Shown: positions 1-8,837, counted from the first letter of the stretch. The stretch is DNA of 64,000 bases from an uncultured Barnesiella sp. (GCA_944320015.1 CALUFO010000004.1:88949-152948), one strand, 5' to 3'. Program-made: numbers and translations. Notes: generated from the letters alone by a model not told the origin.

Positions 1-1
1 G

Positions 2-100
2 AAATGGGCCGCCTATACCTATGTGGTGGCCGCTTTGGGCTCATTGGCCACGCTGGTATATTACATTCTTATTTTTGTAGGAGGGCGCAGGGACGAATAA
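2..100 (+). CDS. C-terminal end of a membrane protein (partial)
   Basis: An open frame enters from the left edge and stops at a TAA ending at base 100, giving 32 residues. They contain one hydrophobic helix (roughly AYTYVVAALGSLATLVYYILIFV) followed by a charged tail, GGRRDE. This is the end of an integral membrane protein whose body lies outside the window, so the family cannot be named. A single tail helix with positive residues after it suggests a cytoplasmic C-terminus. A longer frame at 4-369 overlaps it but lacks a protein-like sequence. Confidence 0.6.
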   Translation, partial: KWAAYTYVVAALGSLATLVYYILIFVGGRRDE

Positions 101-136
101 GTTGTAGGTCGAAAGTTGATCCTATATCCCGGCGAA

Positions 137-169
137 TGTGTGCTAATTCACTTTTTTACATTATCTTTG
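137..169 (+). promoter_or_regulatory. Promoter for hisS
   Basis: A perfect Bacteroidota -7 element TATCTTTG lies at 162-169, with a weak -33 candidate (TGTG, 137-140) 21 bases upstream. This would leave an untranslated leader of about 105 bases before hisS. That leader holds a short hairpin, ATGGGG-gaagt-CCCCAT, near 238-254, of unknown role. Confidence 0.5.
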
Positions 170-280
170 CCGGAAAGATTGAAAAGCGGCAGGCGCTGTT
201 TAGGCGTCGCCGGGATTATTTTTCAAGTATTCGCTTTATGGGGGAAGTCCCCATTGAAAATTTATATGTAAAATCAGATT

Positions 281-1654
281 ATGACCTCAAAGCCTTGTAT
301 TCCCAAAGGTACGCGCGATTTCTCTGTGGAGGAGATGGCCAAGCGCAATTATATATTCGATACGATTAAACGAGTTTTCAACCTGTATGGATTCCGGCAG
401 ATCGAGACGCCGGCTATGGAGACTTTGCAAACCCTCATGGGCAAGTACGGAGAGGAGGGTGATAAACTCTTGTTCAAGGTGCTTAATTCGGGCGATTTCC
501 GTTCCGATATTCCCGGTTCCGAGTGGGACGATTGCAACCTCAATCGATTGGCTTCCCGCTTGTGCGAGAAGGGGCTGCGCTACGATCTCACGGTTCCTTT
601 CGCCCGTTTTGTGGTAATGCACCGCAATGAACTCGCTTTCCCTTTCAAACGTTATCAGATACAGCCGGTATGGCGGGCCGACCGTCCGCAAAAAGGGCGT
701 TACCGGGAATTTTATCAATGCGATGCCGATGTGGTGGGCTCCGACTCGTTGTTGAATGAAGTGGAGTTGATTCAAATGGTCGACGAGGTTTTTGCCCGGT
801 TGGGGATAAGGGTCGCCATAAAATTGAACAACCGCAAGATATTGAGCGGCATTGCCGAGTGGATAGGAGCTCCCGAAAAGATTGTCGACATAACTGTTGC
901 CATCGATAAGCTCGATAAGATGGGACTCGACAAGGTGAACGACGAGTTGCGCGAGAAAGGGTTGACCGAGGAGGCTATCGCCCGTCTGCAACCGATTATT
1001 CTGTTGCAAGGCGGCAACGAGGAGAAATTGCAAGTGCTGCGTCGGGAACTGGCCGGTTCGGAGACGGGCTTGAAAGGCATCGACGAGTTGGAATACATCT
1101 TGCAGAAACTTTCGGCCTCGACTTTGCGCGCGGGCCTCGAGATAGACTTGACATTGGCGCGCGGGCTCAATTACTACACGGGAGCTATTCTCGAAGTGAA
1201 ATCGCTCGACGTGCAGATAGGAAGTATCACGGGAGGAGGTCGCTACGACAACCTTACCGGAGTGTTTGGCCTGCCGGGAGTCTCGGGGGTAGGCATCTCG
1301 TTTGGCGCCGACCGTATTTTCGATGTGCTCAATCAACTCGACTTGTATCCCACGGAGTCGCGGCAGTCGACACAGGTGCTGTTTGCCAATTTCGGGGAGT
1401 GCGAGAGCAACGTGTGTCTGGCACATTTGGCTCGTCTGAGAGCTGCCGGAGTGCGCTCCGAAATTTATCCCGAGGCCGCCAAAATGAAAAAACAGATGAG
1501 CTATGCCGACGCTATCGGCGCCGAATATGTGGCTTTGGTAGGCGAGACCGAAATCACCGAGGGGAAAATAACCTTGAAGAATATGGCCACCGGCGAACAG
1601 TCGATGCGTACGATTGATGAGGTGATAGCACTTTTTAACAACCATGTTGGATAA
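281..1654 (+). CDS. hisS: Histidyl-tRNA synthetase
   Basis: Charges tRNA-His with histidine in the cytoplasm using ATP (class II aminoacyl-tRNA synthetase). The protein has 457 residues, close to the Bacteroidales form and slightly longer than the E. coli enzyme. It starts with [11 protein letters not shown], typical of the family. Around residue 97 is the class II motif 2 region [13 protein letters not shown], followed by [18 protein letters not shown]. The histidine-A motif GLNYYTGAI is near residue 297. The C-terminal anticodon-binding domain follows from about 365. The ATG at 281 is chosen because the conserved N-terminus begins right after it. The Ca-ATPase gene follows after 20 bases, so the two may be co-transcribed. 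Confidence 0.97.
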   Translation: MTSKPCIPKGTRDFSVEEMAKRNYIFDTIKRVFNLYGFRQIETPAMETLQTLMGKYGEEGDKLLFKVLNSGDFRSDIPGSEWDDCNLNRLASRLCEKGLRYDLTVPFARFVVMHRNELAFPFKRYQIQPVWRADRPQKGRYREFYQCDADVVGSDSLLNEVELIQMVDEVFARLGIRVAIKLNNRKILSGIAEWIGAPEKIVDITVAIDKLDKMGLDKVNDELREKGLTEEAIARLQPIILLQGGNEEKLQVLRRELAGSETGLKGIDELEYILQKLSASTLRAGLEIDLTLARGLNYYTGAILEVKSLDVQIGSITGGGRYDNLTGVFGLPGVSGVGISFGADRIFDVLNQLDLYPTESRQSTQVLFANFGECESNVCLAHLARLRAAGVRSEIYPEAAKMKKQMSYADAIGAEYVALVGETEITEGKITLKNMATGEQSMRTIDEVIALFNNHVG

Positions 1655-1674
1655 AATTATAATATAGAAAATCG

Positions 1675-4398
1675 ATGAAACCAGAATTGGAATACACTGG
1701 ACTTAGTGAAGAGGAGGTGTTGAAAAGCCGGGAGCAGTACGGCGAAAACTTGTTGACACCTCCGGCCAGAACTCCTATGTGGAAACTCTTTTTGGAGAAG
1801 TTTTCCGACCCCATTATCCGAATCCTTTTGGTAGCTCTTGTCCTCTCCATAGCCGTGTCGGTCTATCATGTCGTTACCGGCGAGGCGGGGATGTCGGCTC
1901 TTTTCGAACCGGCCGGTATAGCGTTGGCTATCTTATTGGCTACGGTGGTGGGCTTTTTGTTCGAGATGAGCGCCGCCAAAAAATTCGATATACTCAACCA
2001 AGTGAACGACGACCTTCCGGTGAAAGTCGTGCGGGGAGGCCACATCATTGAAATCCCCAAACGGGAAATCGTGGTGGGCGACATCGTGATGCTCAATGCC
2101 GGTGACGAAATACCCGCCGACGGTATCTTGTTGAACGCCGTGTCGGTGCAGGTCAATGAATCGTCGCTCACCGGTGAGCCGATGGCGACCAAAACCACGG
2201 TCGAGGCCGATTTCGACAAAGAGGCCACTTATCCCTCGAACGCCGTGATGAATGGGTCGACCATGTTGGGCGGTTACGGCGTGATGCGGGTGACACAGGT
2301 GGGCGATGCCACCGAGTACGGCAAGGTCTACACCGGCTCGCAAATCGAAAACAATACGCAGACACCCCTCGACAAACAACTCAATACGTTGGCCTCGTTC
2401 ATTACGAAAGCCAGCTATGTGATCGCCGCGATTATTTTTGTGGCTCGCACGGTAATCTATTTGACCGAACACCCGGTTCTCGACTGGCTCTCGTTTGGCA
2501 GCTATTTGCTTTCGACGGCGATGATAGCTGTGACGGTTATCGTGGTGGCCGTCCCCGAGGGATTGCCCATGAGTGTAACCCTCAGTCTGGCGATGAGCAT
2601 GAAACGCATGTTGGCCAATAATAATTTGGTGCGTAAAATGCACGCTTGCGAGACGATGGGAGCTGCGTCGGTCATCTGTACCGACAAGACGGGTACCCTC
2701 ACTCAAAACCAGATGAGGGTGTCGGAGGCCGACTTTGACTACGCTCCCGATTCCAATGTGAAAGAGATTATTTATGAAGGTATAGCGGTCAATTCGACGG
2801 CGCATCTCGACGAAGGACCCAATGGGGTGAAAGTGCTGGGCAATCCCACAGAGGGGGCGTTGCTGCTTTGGTTGGCCGACAACGGCGTCGATTACTCCCT
2901 GCTGCGGCGCAACGCCACAGTCGTGGAACAATTGACGTTCTCGACCGAGCGTAAATATATGGCTACGGTTGTCGAGTCGCCTTTGCTCAAACATCGGGTA
3001 ATTTATGTGAAGGGCGCTCCCGAGTATGTCATGAATTTCTGTTCCGACAAGGTTACGGCCGATGCCCTTGTGCCGATGGCCAAGAGCCGTCCCGCCGTGG
3101 AAGAAAAATTGTTGCAATACCAAAACCAAGCCATGCGTACATTGGGCTTTGCCTACGCTTTGGTAGAGAATGACGGCCCCTATTTCGTGTCTGGGCATTT
3201 GGCTCCCCACATTCGGCTCACATTCTTGGGTGTGACCGCCATTGCCGACCCCGTTCGAAAAGAGGTTCCCGAGGCTGTGGCCAGTTGTTTGAACGCCGGT
3301 ATCAAAGTGAAAATCGTGACCGGCGATACCCCTGCGACCGCTCGCGAGATAGCCCGGCAAATTTCGTTGTGGACACCCGAGGACGGCGACCGCAACATCA
3401 TTACTGGCCCCGAATTTGCCAACCTCGACGATAAAACCCTCTCGGAACGTATCCCCGATTTGAAAGTCATTGCCCGCGCCCGTCCCATGGACAAGGAGCG
3501 GCTGGTGAGACTGTTGCAGGCACAGGACGAGGTCGTTGCCGTGACCGGTGACGGTACCAACGATGCCCCCGCCCTCAACGCCGCACAGGTGGGGCTTTCG
3601 ATGGGCGACGGTACCTCGGTAGCCAAGGAGGCCAGCGATATAACCATTATCGACAACTCCTTTGGCAGTATCACCAAAGCGGTGCTGTGGGGGCGCTCGT
3701 TGTATCGCAACATACAGAAATTTATCCTTTTCCAAATGACTATCAATGTGGCCGCCTGTCTCATCGTGCTTATCGGTGCGTTTCTCGGTACAGAGTCGCC
3801 TTTGACGGTCACCCAAATGCTTTGGGTCAACCTTATCATGGACACGTTCGCCGCTTTGGCGTTGGCCTCGTTGCCTCCCGACGAGCGGGTGATGCGCGAC
3901 AAGCCCCGTCACTTGAACGACAATATCGTGACCCGTCCTATGGCCAGCGGAATCCTCGGAACCGGTATCGCTTTCGTGCTGCTGCTGTTCGGGTTGTTGC
4001 AATACTTCAAGCATGTCGATGTCACCTCTTTGGCTCAATTCGATTTGCGGCTCTTCTTTGCCAACTTCTTTAATTTTGCTCCGGTGCCCGGAGGGCTCAC
4101 CCGTTACGAGCTTACCCTCTTTTTCTCCATATTCGTATTCTTGCAATTCTGGAATATGTTCAATGCCAAAGCCTTTGGCAATGTGCAGTCGGCGTTCGAG
4201 CGGTTAGCCTCGTGCAAAGGCTTCCTGTGGGTAACACTCATTATCTTGGCCGGACAGATTCTTATCGTGAGTGTGGGAGGAGCCCTTTTCAGCGTTACGC
4301 CTTTGTCGGTAATGGATTGGGTTTATATTTTTGTAGGAACCTCGGTCGTTTTGTGGGTCGGCGAGATTTATCGCCTTGTCCGTCGGCTGTTGGCTTAA
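1675..4398 (+). CDS. Calcium-translocating P-type ATPase (PMCA type)
   Basis: An inner-membrane cation pump of 907 residues that would expel Ca2+ at the cost of ATP. Visible features are the N-terminal cation-ATPase domain, the actuator segment with SLTGEP, the transmembrane PEGLP motif, the phosphorylation motif DKTGTLT with Asp337, a KGAPE nucleotide-binding motif, and the hinge motif GDGTNDAPAL near residue 625. A hydrophobic C-terminal domain with about six helices follows. Length and motif order match family P2B, the plasma-membrane Ca-ATPase-like group common in Bacteroidales. The ion specificity is inferred from family resemblance. It follows hisS closely; the next gene downstream is tRNA-Met with its own promoter. 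Confidence 0.9.
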   Translation: MKPELEYTGLSEEEVLKSREQYGENLLTPPARTPMWKLFLEKFSDPIIRILLVALVLSIAVSVYHVVTGEAGMSALFEPAGIALAILLATVVGFLFEMSAAKKFDILNQVNDDLPVKVVRGGHIIEIPKREIVVGDIVMLNAGDEIPADGILLNAVSVQVNESSLTGEPMATKTTVEADFDKEATYPSNAVMNGSTMLGGYGVMRVTQVGDATEYGKVYTGSQIENNTQTPLDKQLNTLASFITKASYVIAAIIFVARTVIYLTEHPVLDWLSFGSYLLSTAMIAVTVIVVAVPEGLPMSVTLSLAMSMKRMLANNNLVRKMHACETMGAASVICTDKTGTLTQNQMRVSEADFDYAPDSNVKEIIYEGIAVNSTAHLDEGPNGVKVLGNPTEGALLLWLADNGVDYSLLRRNATVVEQLTFSTERKYMATVVESPLLKHRVIYVKGAPEYVMNFCSDKVTADALVPMAKSRPAVEEKLLQYQNQAMRTLGFAYALVENDGPYFVSGHLAPHIRLTFLGVTAIADPVRKEVPEAVASCLNAGIKVKIVTGDTPATAREIARQISLWTPEDGDRNIITGPEFANLDDKTLSERIPDLKVIARARPMDKERLVRLLQAQDEVVAVTGDGTNDAPALNAAQVGLSMGDGTSVAKEASDITIIDNSFGSITKAVLWGRSLYRNIQKFILFQMTINVAACLIVLIGAFLGTESPLTVTQMLWVNLIMDTFAALALASLPPDERVMRDKPRHLNDNIVTRPMASGILGTGIAFVLLLFGLLQYFKHVDVTSLAQFDLRLFFANFFNFAPVPGGLTRYELTLFFSIFVFLQFWNMFNAKAFGNVQSAFERLASCKGFLWVTLIILAGQILIVSVGGALFSVTPLSVMDWVYIFVGTSVVLWVGEIYRLVRRLLA

Positions 4399-4427
4399 AG
4401 ATGTATTGTAAAAAAGTAGGCCGATTT

Positions 4428-4459
4428 GTTGCGTAGTATAAAATAAACTCTTATCTTTG
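4428..4459 (+). promoter_or_regulatory. Promoter for tRNA-Met
   Basis: The -7 element TATCTTTG lies at 4452-4459, with GTTG (4428-4431) exactly 20 bases upstream in a TTTGTTG context. The tRNA begins about 38 bases after the -7 box. Confidence 0.6.
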
Positions 4460-4497
4460 CACCGCATTTGACAATCGGTCGATGCTCGATACATGAT

Positions 4498-4571
4498 GGC
4501 GAGATAGCTCAGTTGGTTAGAGCGCATGATTCATAATCATGAGGTCCCGGGATCATACCCCGGTCTCGCTA
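4498..4571 (+). tRNA. tRNA-Met (CAT anticodon)
   Basis: A full cloverleaf can be drawn. Acceptor GGCGAGA pairs with TCTCGCT (first pair G-U), the D stem is GCTC/GAGC, the anticodon stem CATGA/TCATG holds loop TTCATAA with anticodon CAT at 4532-4534, and the T stem is CCGGG/CCCGG, with discriminator A. CCA is not encoded. The first acceptor pair and overall form favour an elongator tRNA-Met, but a lysidine-modified tRNA-Ile also has CAT and is not excluded. The T loop reads ATCATAC instead of the usual TTCRANY, so positions 54 and 58 are A and T instead of T and A. Confidence 0.93.
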
Positions 4572-4581
4572 CAAAAAAGAT

Positions 4582-4660
4582 TTATTGGCGAAGGGATAGA
4601 GCGTCCCGATACACAATCGGGAAGGTTCCCGGGATCATACCCCGGTCTCGCTACAAAAAA
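4582..4660 (+). repeat. Left copy of 79-bp repeat carrying a tRNA-Met 3' end
   Basis: This segment starts with the last five sense codons and the stop of the GIY-YIG gene below (LLAKG, TAG). It continues with a perfect 7-bp hairpin, TCCCGAT-acaca-ATCGGGA, and then a copy of the final 29 or so bases of tRNA-Met plus its A tract, with one extra T. It matches 4933-5010 except for a few changes. It cannot form a tRNA because the acceptor 5' half, D arm and proper anticodon arm are absent. Confidence 0.85.
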
Positions 4661-4704
4661 GGAAAAAGGAATTGCTTCTTATGGGGGCAATTTTTTTTGT
4701 TATT

Positions 4705-4950
4705 ATGTATTACGTTTATATCTTATATTCCCATATCCGCGACAGATATTATGTAGGTTACACGCAAGATATATCGGTGCGTTTGATGAAACATAATGCG
4801 GGAGCGACGCCCAGTACCCGTAGTGGTCGACCGTGGGAGTTAATTTATAGCGAGTGTTATGGCACAAAAGAAGCGGCATTGGCACGGGAGCGGGAGATAA
4901 AGATGAAGAAGAGCCGATCCTATATTGAGCAATTATTGGCGAAGGGATAG
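4705..4950 (+). CDS. Small GIY-YIG nuclease-family protein
   Basis: An 81-residue single-domain protein of the UvrC N-terminal / YhbQ-like GIY-YIG group. The first motif is YYVYIL and the second YYVGYT. The conserved arginine lies in RLMKHN, and the typical tail pattern WELIYSE...KEAALAREREIK follows. The ATG at 4705 gives the standard short N-terminus; ATGs at 4681 and 4672 would add a hydrophobic leader not seen in the family. The gene lies between two 78/79-bp repeats that include the 3' end of the upstream tRNA-Met. The left repeat carries the last codons of the same gene. The protein may be a homing or transposition nuclease of a tRNA-linked cassette; that role is inferred, while the fold is clear. 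Confidence 0.85.
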   Translation: MYYVYILYSHIRDRYYVGYTQDISVRLMKHNAGATPSTRSGRPWELIYSECYGTKEAALAREREIKMKKSRSYIEQLLAKG

Positions 4951-5010
4951 CACGTCCCGATACGCAATCGGGAAGGTCCCGGGATCATACCCCGGTCTCG
5001 CTACAAAAAA
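4933..5010 (+). repeat. Right copy of the 78-bp repeat carrying a tRNA-Met 3' end
   Basis: Begins inside the end of the GIY-YIG gene and ends in the A tract before the terminator. Bases 4975-5010 are identical to 4543-4578, the tRNA-Met 3' third with its trailing CAAAAAA. The hairpin has loop acgca instead of acaca. Confidence 0.85.
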
Positions 5011-5037
5011 AGCGGTGAAATTTCACCGCTTTTTTTG
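5005..5037 (+). terminator. Rho-independent terminator
   Basis: The palindrome AGCGGTGAAATTTCACCGCT at 5011-5030 is preceded by seven A and followed by seven T. It can end transcription from both strands and closes the tRNA-Met / GIY-YIG unit. Confidence 0.85.
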
Positions 5038-5106
5038 TATATAGTTGGTTGGGGTTAAATTAAGATAAGGCGGTGACACAGGAGAGGGATTGAAGTTTTT
5101 AAACTT

Positions 5107-5137
5107 CTCCTCTGTGTTGCGAAGCAATATAGGGGAG
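5107..5137. repeat. Short interspersed inverted-repeat element, copy 1
   Basis: Starts CTCCTCTGTGTT and ends ATATAGGGGAG. It shares this layout with 6315-6352, which starts CTCCCCCTGTGTT and ends ATATAGGGGGAG. The ends are inverted and can form a stem. The function is unknown. Confidence 0.4.
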
Positions 5138-5515
5138 AAACCGAGGGACACACGTCCCGAGGAGAGGGGTTGAAAGAGAATAGCGGAGAAGAAGTTAAAA
5201 AATTGTATATGAGAGAATTTAAACCCCTCGTCACTGCGTGCCACCTTCCCTATATTTTCTTACAGAAAACTCAGAGGAGGAGTTTAAATGTACCGCCTTG
5301 TCGATTGCAAAGAAGTCAGAGGAAGAGTTTAAAACCCCCTCGCTTACGGCAAGCAAAAGTGAAATTTACAAGTAAGAGTAAAGTTTAATCGTGTGAAAGG
5401 GAAATCCCCAATATCGGGAGAAGTGTAGATTCATTATTTAACGGGTTCCGATTCCTGTGTTATTCGATATTAGGATTCAACTCGGCGCCGCCAAATAAAA
5501 AACATATGTTTTTCA

Positions 5516-5547
5516 TTTGTTTTTGCTCTTACCTTTCATTATATTTG
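5516..5547 (+). promoter_or_regulatory. Promoter for the membrane protein at 5628
   Basis: TTTG (5516-5519), 20 bases, then TATATTTG (5540-5547): a full match to the Bacteroidota housekeeping promoter. The leader to the ATG at 5628 is about 75 bases. Confidence 0.7.
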
Positions 5548-5627
5548 TAAAGAGTATATAAAAATAAAAGGCCTCTTTTTATATACTTGTGGGACTAATC
5601 AAAGGCCTGTATTAAAAATTCTTTACT

Positions 5628-6284
5628 ATGAATAACAAGTTATTCGCTTTTTTTGAACCGGTTTGGCGGTTTATCGACAACGGTTCGTTTTTCCGTGAAC
5701 CATTCCGTTGGTTGTATATGGCTATCGCCGTTTTGAACCTGCTGTTCCCGTTGATTGTGATTTTCGGAGCGATAGGGAGCGGTGTGTTTGAGTATATGTC
5801 GGGTGGCGCTATTTTTGCGTTTGTGTTGGTGTTTATTTTATTGATCGCTCTCGGCATTATGAGTTTTGTGCTTTGGATGGACCGGCAGAAAAAATTGAAA
5901 GTCCAACTTCGGGAGGAGAATGAGTTTGTGGCTATTCCCATGGTGTCGCATTTTATTCAGACACTGGGCGAATGGTTTGGTTTTTACATTGGAATATTTG
6001 GCTGCTTGTCTTCGTTGTTGTTCATGCTGTTTGGCGGAGATGAGATGTTGAACCGGGTGATAGGAGCCAACTTGCTGCCGTGGGGTACGGGAGTGGTTAT
6101 GTTGATTATTTACCCGATCATGGGTTTCCTGATTGTAGTTTCGGCTCGTCTGTTGGCCGAGTTGTATAGGGCATTGGCTTCGATTGCCAATAACACGAAG
6201 CGTATCTCGGACAATGTGTCCGCAGCTCCTGCTCCTGCTCCCGCCCAAGAGCCCGAAGCCGCAGAACCTGCCAGCGAGGAATAG
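5628..6284 (+). CDS. Membrane protein of unknown function, four helices
   Basis: 218 residues. I do not recognise a named family. Four hydrophobic helices are seen at about residues 30-50, 60-82, 110-138 and 146-172. A charged loop (DRQKKLKVQLREENE) lies between the second and third. The tail is a low-complexity stretch rich in Ala, Pro and Glu (APAPAPAQEPEAAEPASEE), probably disordered and cytoplasmic. It is a single gene with its own strong promoter, facing the convergent TonB receptor gene. Similar small proteins with a proline-alanine tail are common in Bacteroidales but uncharacterised. Confidence 0.75.
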   Translation: MNNKLFAFFEPVWRFIDNGSFFREPFRWLYMAIAVLNLLFPLIVIFGAIGSGVFEYMSGGAIFAFVLVFILLIALGIMSFVLWMDRQKKLKVQLREENEFVAIPMVSHFIQTLGEWFGFYIGIFGCLSSLLFMLFGGDEMLNRVIGANLLPWGTGVVMLIIYPIMGFLIVVSARLLAELYRALASIANNTKRISDNVSAAPAPAPAQEPEAAEPASEE

Positions 6285-6314
6285 TTTTTATAATAAATTA
6301 GATTCTTTGTCACG

Positions 6315-6352
6315 CTCCCCCTGTGTTTCCCCATAAGGAGATATAGGGGGAG
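6315..6352. terminator. Inverted repeat between convergent genes; interspersed element copy 2
   Basis: CTCCCCCTGTG...ATATAGGGGGAG forms a stem of seven or more pairs between two convergent genes (5628-6284 and 6420-8837). It may serve as a shared terminator, although neither side has a long T tract. Related to 5107-5137. Confidence 0.4.
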
Positions 6353-6419
6353 TGTCGCATCTATATGAGGCCGGTTTTCTACGGCGCCGGTTGTATGTCG
6401 GTGTGCGGGATACAGGCGG

Positions 6420-8837
6420 CTAAAATTTGATGGTGATGTCGGCTCCGAATGTAATCGGCCGGCCGTGCTGCACGAAGCTGTTGGGTGTCGACAGATTCTC
6501 GGCATTCATCGTCTCGAAATAGAAGGCTTGGTAGCGGCGGTTCAGCAGGTTTTTCCCCCAGAGTTTCAGGTCGGCGTATTTCCCCGAGAGAATAATCGAG
6601 GCATTGACCAGTCCGTAGAAATTCTGTGCCACGTCGTTGGCCTCGGTCCAGTAGATTTTCCCCTGTCCCATGTATTGCAAGTTGAAAGTCACGTTGGTCT
6701 CTTGGTCGATTGGCAGGGTATAGGCTCCCGACAGGGCAAGCGTGTGAGCGGGGGCGAAAGGCACGAAATTGCCTTTGTAGTCGTTCTCTCCGTCGTTGTA
6801 GTTTTTGAACGTGGCATGGGTGTAGCCATAGGAGGCCGAGAGTAGCAGACGTTGGGTGGGAATGACTTTGAGCGAGGCTTCCAGACCGTAGCTGGCGGTG
6901 CGTCCCGAGTTTTTGGTGTATCGGCCATATCCGCTCACGAGGGCGATTTGTTGGTCGTGGCAATCGATGTAGAACAGTGTCAGGTCGGCAAACAGCCGGT
7001 GGTCGATGAGTTGCGAGCGGCCTCCGATTTCGTAATTCCAGCTATGCTCGGGTTTGTATGAAATCGCTTGGCTCACGTCGGTCGAAGTATTGGAAACTGG
7101 CATACCCGATGCCCGGCTGCCTGCGGCTACCTGCGCTCCCGCATGGCTGTTTCCTCCCATACCGCCGCCCATGTTTTTCATCAATTCGCTCATCATACCG
7201 GTGCGAATCTGCGATTGTATCAAGTTGGAAAACATTTGAAAGTTGTATCCCCCCGAGCGGTATCCCCGGCTTGCCGACGCATAGACGAAATTGTCGGAGT
7301 CGATGGTATATTTCAACTCGAATTTGGGCGATAGCTCTATGGTCTCCATCGACTCTTTCCCGTCGATACCCAGCGGTAGGGCAAAAGGTTGTTGAATCAC
7401 GATGGGGCGTCCGCCGGCATTGACCGTTACATGGGCTTGTCCCGAGAGGGCGTCGGCGGCATGGGTGTGGTGGTAGATTTGCGTACGTTCGTAGTCGATG
7501 CGCAATCCGGCCGTTGCCGAAAGCCCGTCGATGAAAATATGGTTGAGCGTAGCTTGTCCGAAGGCGGCGGCTCCATATGTGGGTGTTTTGTAAATGCCGT
7601 CGATGTAGAGATTCTCGTTGTCGATAGCTATGGTAATATCGGGCATGCCCGCCAAGTTGGGATTTTGTTTCAAGGCAGCCAGTTGGTTATTGGTCTGCTG
7701 GGTGATGAGCAGCTCTATCCCGTCTTGCCGGAAATCGACAGGGCCTTTGGTATGGGTGTTTTGGTAAAACCCGAATAGCCCGCCGACCCAATCCCACCGG
7801 CCGCCCTTGTGCGATTTGACGGCAAATTCCTGCGATACGGCGTGCATCTTTTGTTGTTGTCGCAAGGTGAATACCGAGAGCGGCGTGAAGTCTTGGTCCA
7901 GACGCATGTCGTCGTCGAGGTATTGGTATCCCGTGGTCGAGGTGAAGATAAAGCGCTCGTCGAGATATTGAGCCGACAGTCCCGAGGTGAAGATGTCGCG
8001 GCGATACGAAGCCTCGTCGTTGTAGCTTATGTCGCCGCTTGTTTGTGAGTCTTTGTTGTAGTAGGCATAGGGGTATCCTTGTTGGTCGCTGCTCTCGTAG
8101 TCGCCGCTAAGGCTCAGTTTCCATTGCCGGTTCACCCGCCAGTCTATTTGCATGCGTCCGCCTCCCGAGCGTGTGCTCCCGCTGTTTTGCCGGGTATATT
8201 GGTTTTTGAAGTATCCGTCGTCTTGCCGGTAGCGGGCGTTTACCGAGAATGCGAGGCCGTCGGCGATTTTTTGGCTGGTCGAGGCGGCCACTCCCCACAA
8301 GTTGTAGTTCCCGAAACTGAGTTTCACTTTGGAACCTTGCCTTTCCAGCGGCGAGAACGTTTTTATGTTCACGAGCCCGGCCATGGTGTTGCGGCCGTAG
8401 AGTGTCCCTTGTGGCCCCTTTAACACCTCGATGCTGGCAATGTCTATGAAATCAAAGTCAAACGCGCTTTTGTCCAGATAGGGGACATTGTCGACATAAA
8501 GCCCTACGGCGGGAGAGTTGATGCGGGAGCCTATCCCCCGAATGTAGGCCGAGGAGATGAGCTTCGACCCATAGTTGGGAATAAATAGGTTGGGCACGAG
8601 AGTAGATATATCTTTGACCGAGTGGATATTCATCTCGTCGATATTCTCGGTGTCGAGGTAGGATATGGAGCCGGGAAATTCAAATAGCTTCGATTCCCAT
8701 TTGGGATTACTGATGACGGTCACCGCGTTCAAGTTGTATATGCGGTTCCCTAAGGAGTCTGTGGTAGCGGGTAGCGGCGCGCCTGTCGCCGGGAAGGCCA
8801 GAAGCCCCGCCATCACGGGGAGTAGAAAATTTTTCAT
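6420..8837 (-). CDS. TonB-dependent outer-membrane receptor
   Basis: 805 residues with an N-terminal signal peptide (MKNFLLPVMAGLLAFPATGA). A plug domain runs at roughly 45-160, with SAYIRGIGSR and the KGPQGTLYGRNTMAGLVNIKT segment typical of siderophore and vitamin receptors. A 22-strand barrel follows, ending in the aromatic KF. There is no N-terminal carboxypeptidase-like or signalling domain, so it is not SusC-like. It is an active importer powered by TonB-ExbBD; the ligand is not shown by the sequence. One predicted extracellular loop is rich in Met, Gly and His (MMSELMKNMGGGMGGNSHAG). A ZIP metal transporter lies directly upstream on the same strand, so a metal or metallophore is a reasonable guess. 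It has a promoter of its own in the 105-base gap. Confidence 0.88.
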   Translation of the reverse strand: MKNFLLPVMAGLLAFPATGAPLPATTDSLGNRIYNLNAVTVISNPKWESKLFEFPGSISYLDTENIDEMNIHSVKDISTLVPNLFIPNYGSKLISSAYIRGIGSRINSPAVGLYVDNVPYLDKSAFDFDFIDIASIEVLKGPQGTLYGRNTMAGLVNIKTFSPLERQGSKVKLSFGNYNLWGVAASTSQKIADGLAFSVNARYRQDDGYFKNQYTRQNSGSTRSGGGRMQIDWRVNRQWKLSLSGDYESSDQQGYPYAYYNKDSQTSGDISYNDEASYRRDIFTSGLSAQYLDERFIFTSTTGYQYLDDDMRLDQDFTPLSVFTLRQQQKMHAVSQEFAVKSHKGGRWDWVGGLFGFYQNTHTKGPVDFRQDGIELLITQQTNNQLAALKQNPNLAGMPDITIAIDNENLYIDGIYKTPTYGAAAFGQATLNHIFIDGLSATAGLRIDYERTQIYHHTHAADALSGQAHVTVNAGGRPIVIQQPFALPLGIDGKESMETIELSPKFELKYTIDSDNFVYASASRGYRSGGYNFQMFSNLIQSQIRTGMMSELMKNMGGGMGGNSHAGAQVAAGSRASGMPVSNTSTDVSQAISYKPEHSWNYEIGGRSQLIDHRLFADLTLFYIDCHDQQIALVSGYGRYTKNSGRTASYGLEASLKVIPTQRLLLSASYGYTHATFKNYNDGENDYKGNFVPFAPAHTLALSGAYTLPIDQETNVTFNLQYMGQGKIYWTEANDVAQNFYGLVNASIILSGKYADLKLWGKNLLNRRYQAFYFETMNAENLSTPNSFVQHGRPITFGADITIKF

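Larger units (their letters stand above)
5038..5627. other. Intergenic stretch without a convincing gene
   Basis: About 590 bases. Short frames here have no protein-like sequence. The stretch holds purine-rich phrases around 5080-5400 (variants of GAGGAGAGGGGTTGAAA and GAGGAGGAGTTTAAA) that look like decayed repeats, one copy of a short inverted-repeat element (5107-5137), and the promoter at 5516-5547 for the next gene. Confidence 0.5.

Noticed and set aside
287..1645. Long minus-strand open frame opposite hisS
   Set aside because: It is a mirror of the hisS codon usage, with a low-complexity, His/Gln-rich translation and no domain pattern.
1933..4146. 737-codon minus-strand open frame opposite the Ca-ATPase
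   Set aside because: It is rich in His, Gly and Arg without recognisable motifs, and the plus strand holds a complete P-type ATPase.
4582..5010. Two possible further tRNA genes after tRNA-Met
   Set aside because: Only the T arm and acceptor 3' strand are present. The hairpin in place of the anticodon arm lacks T33, and there is no D arm or acceptor 5' strand.
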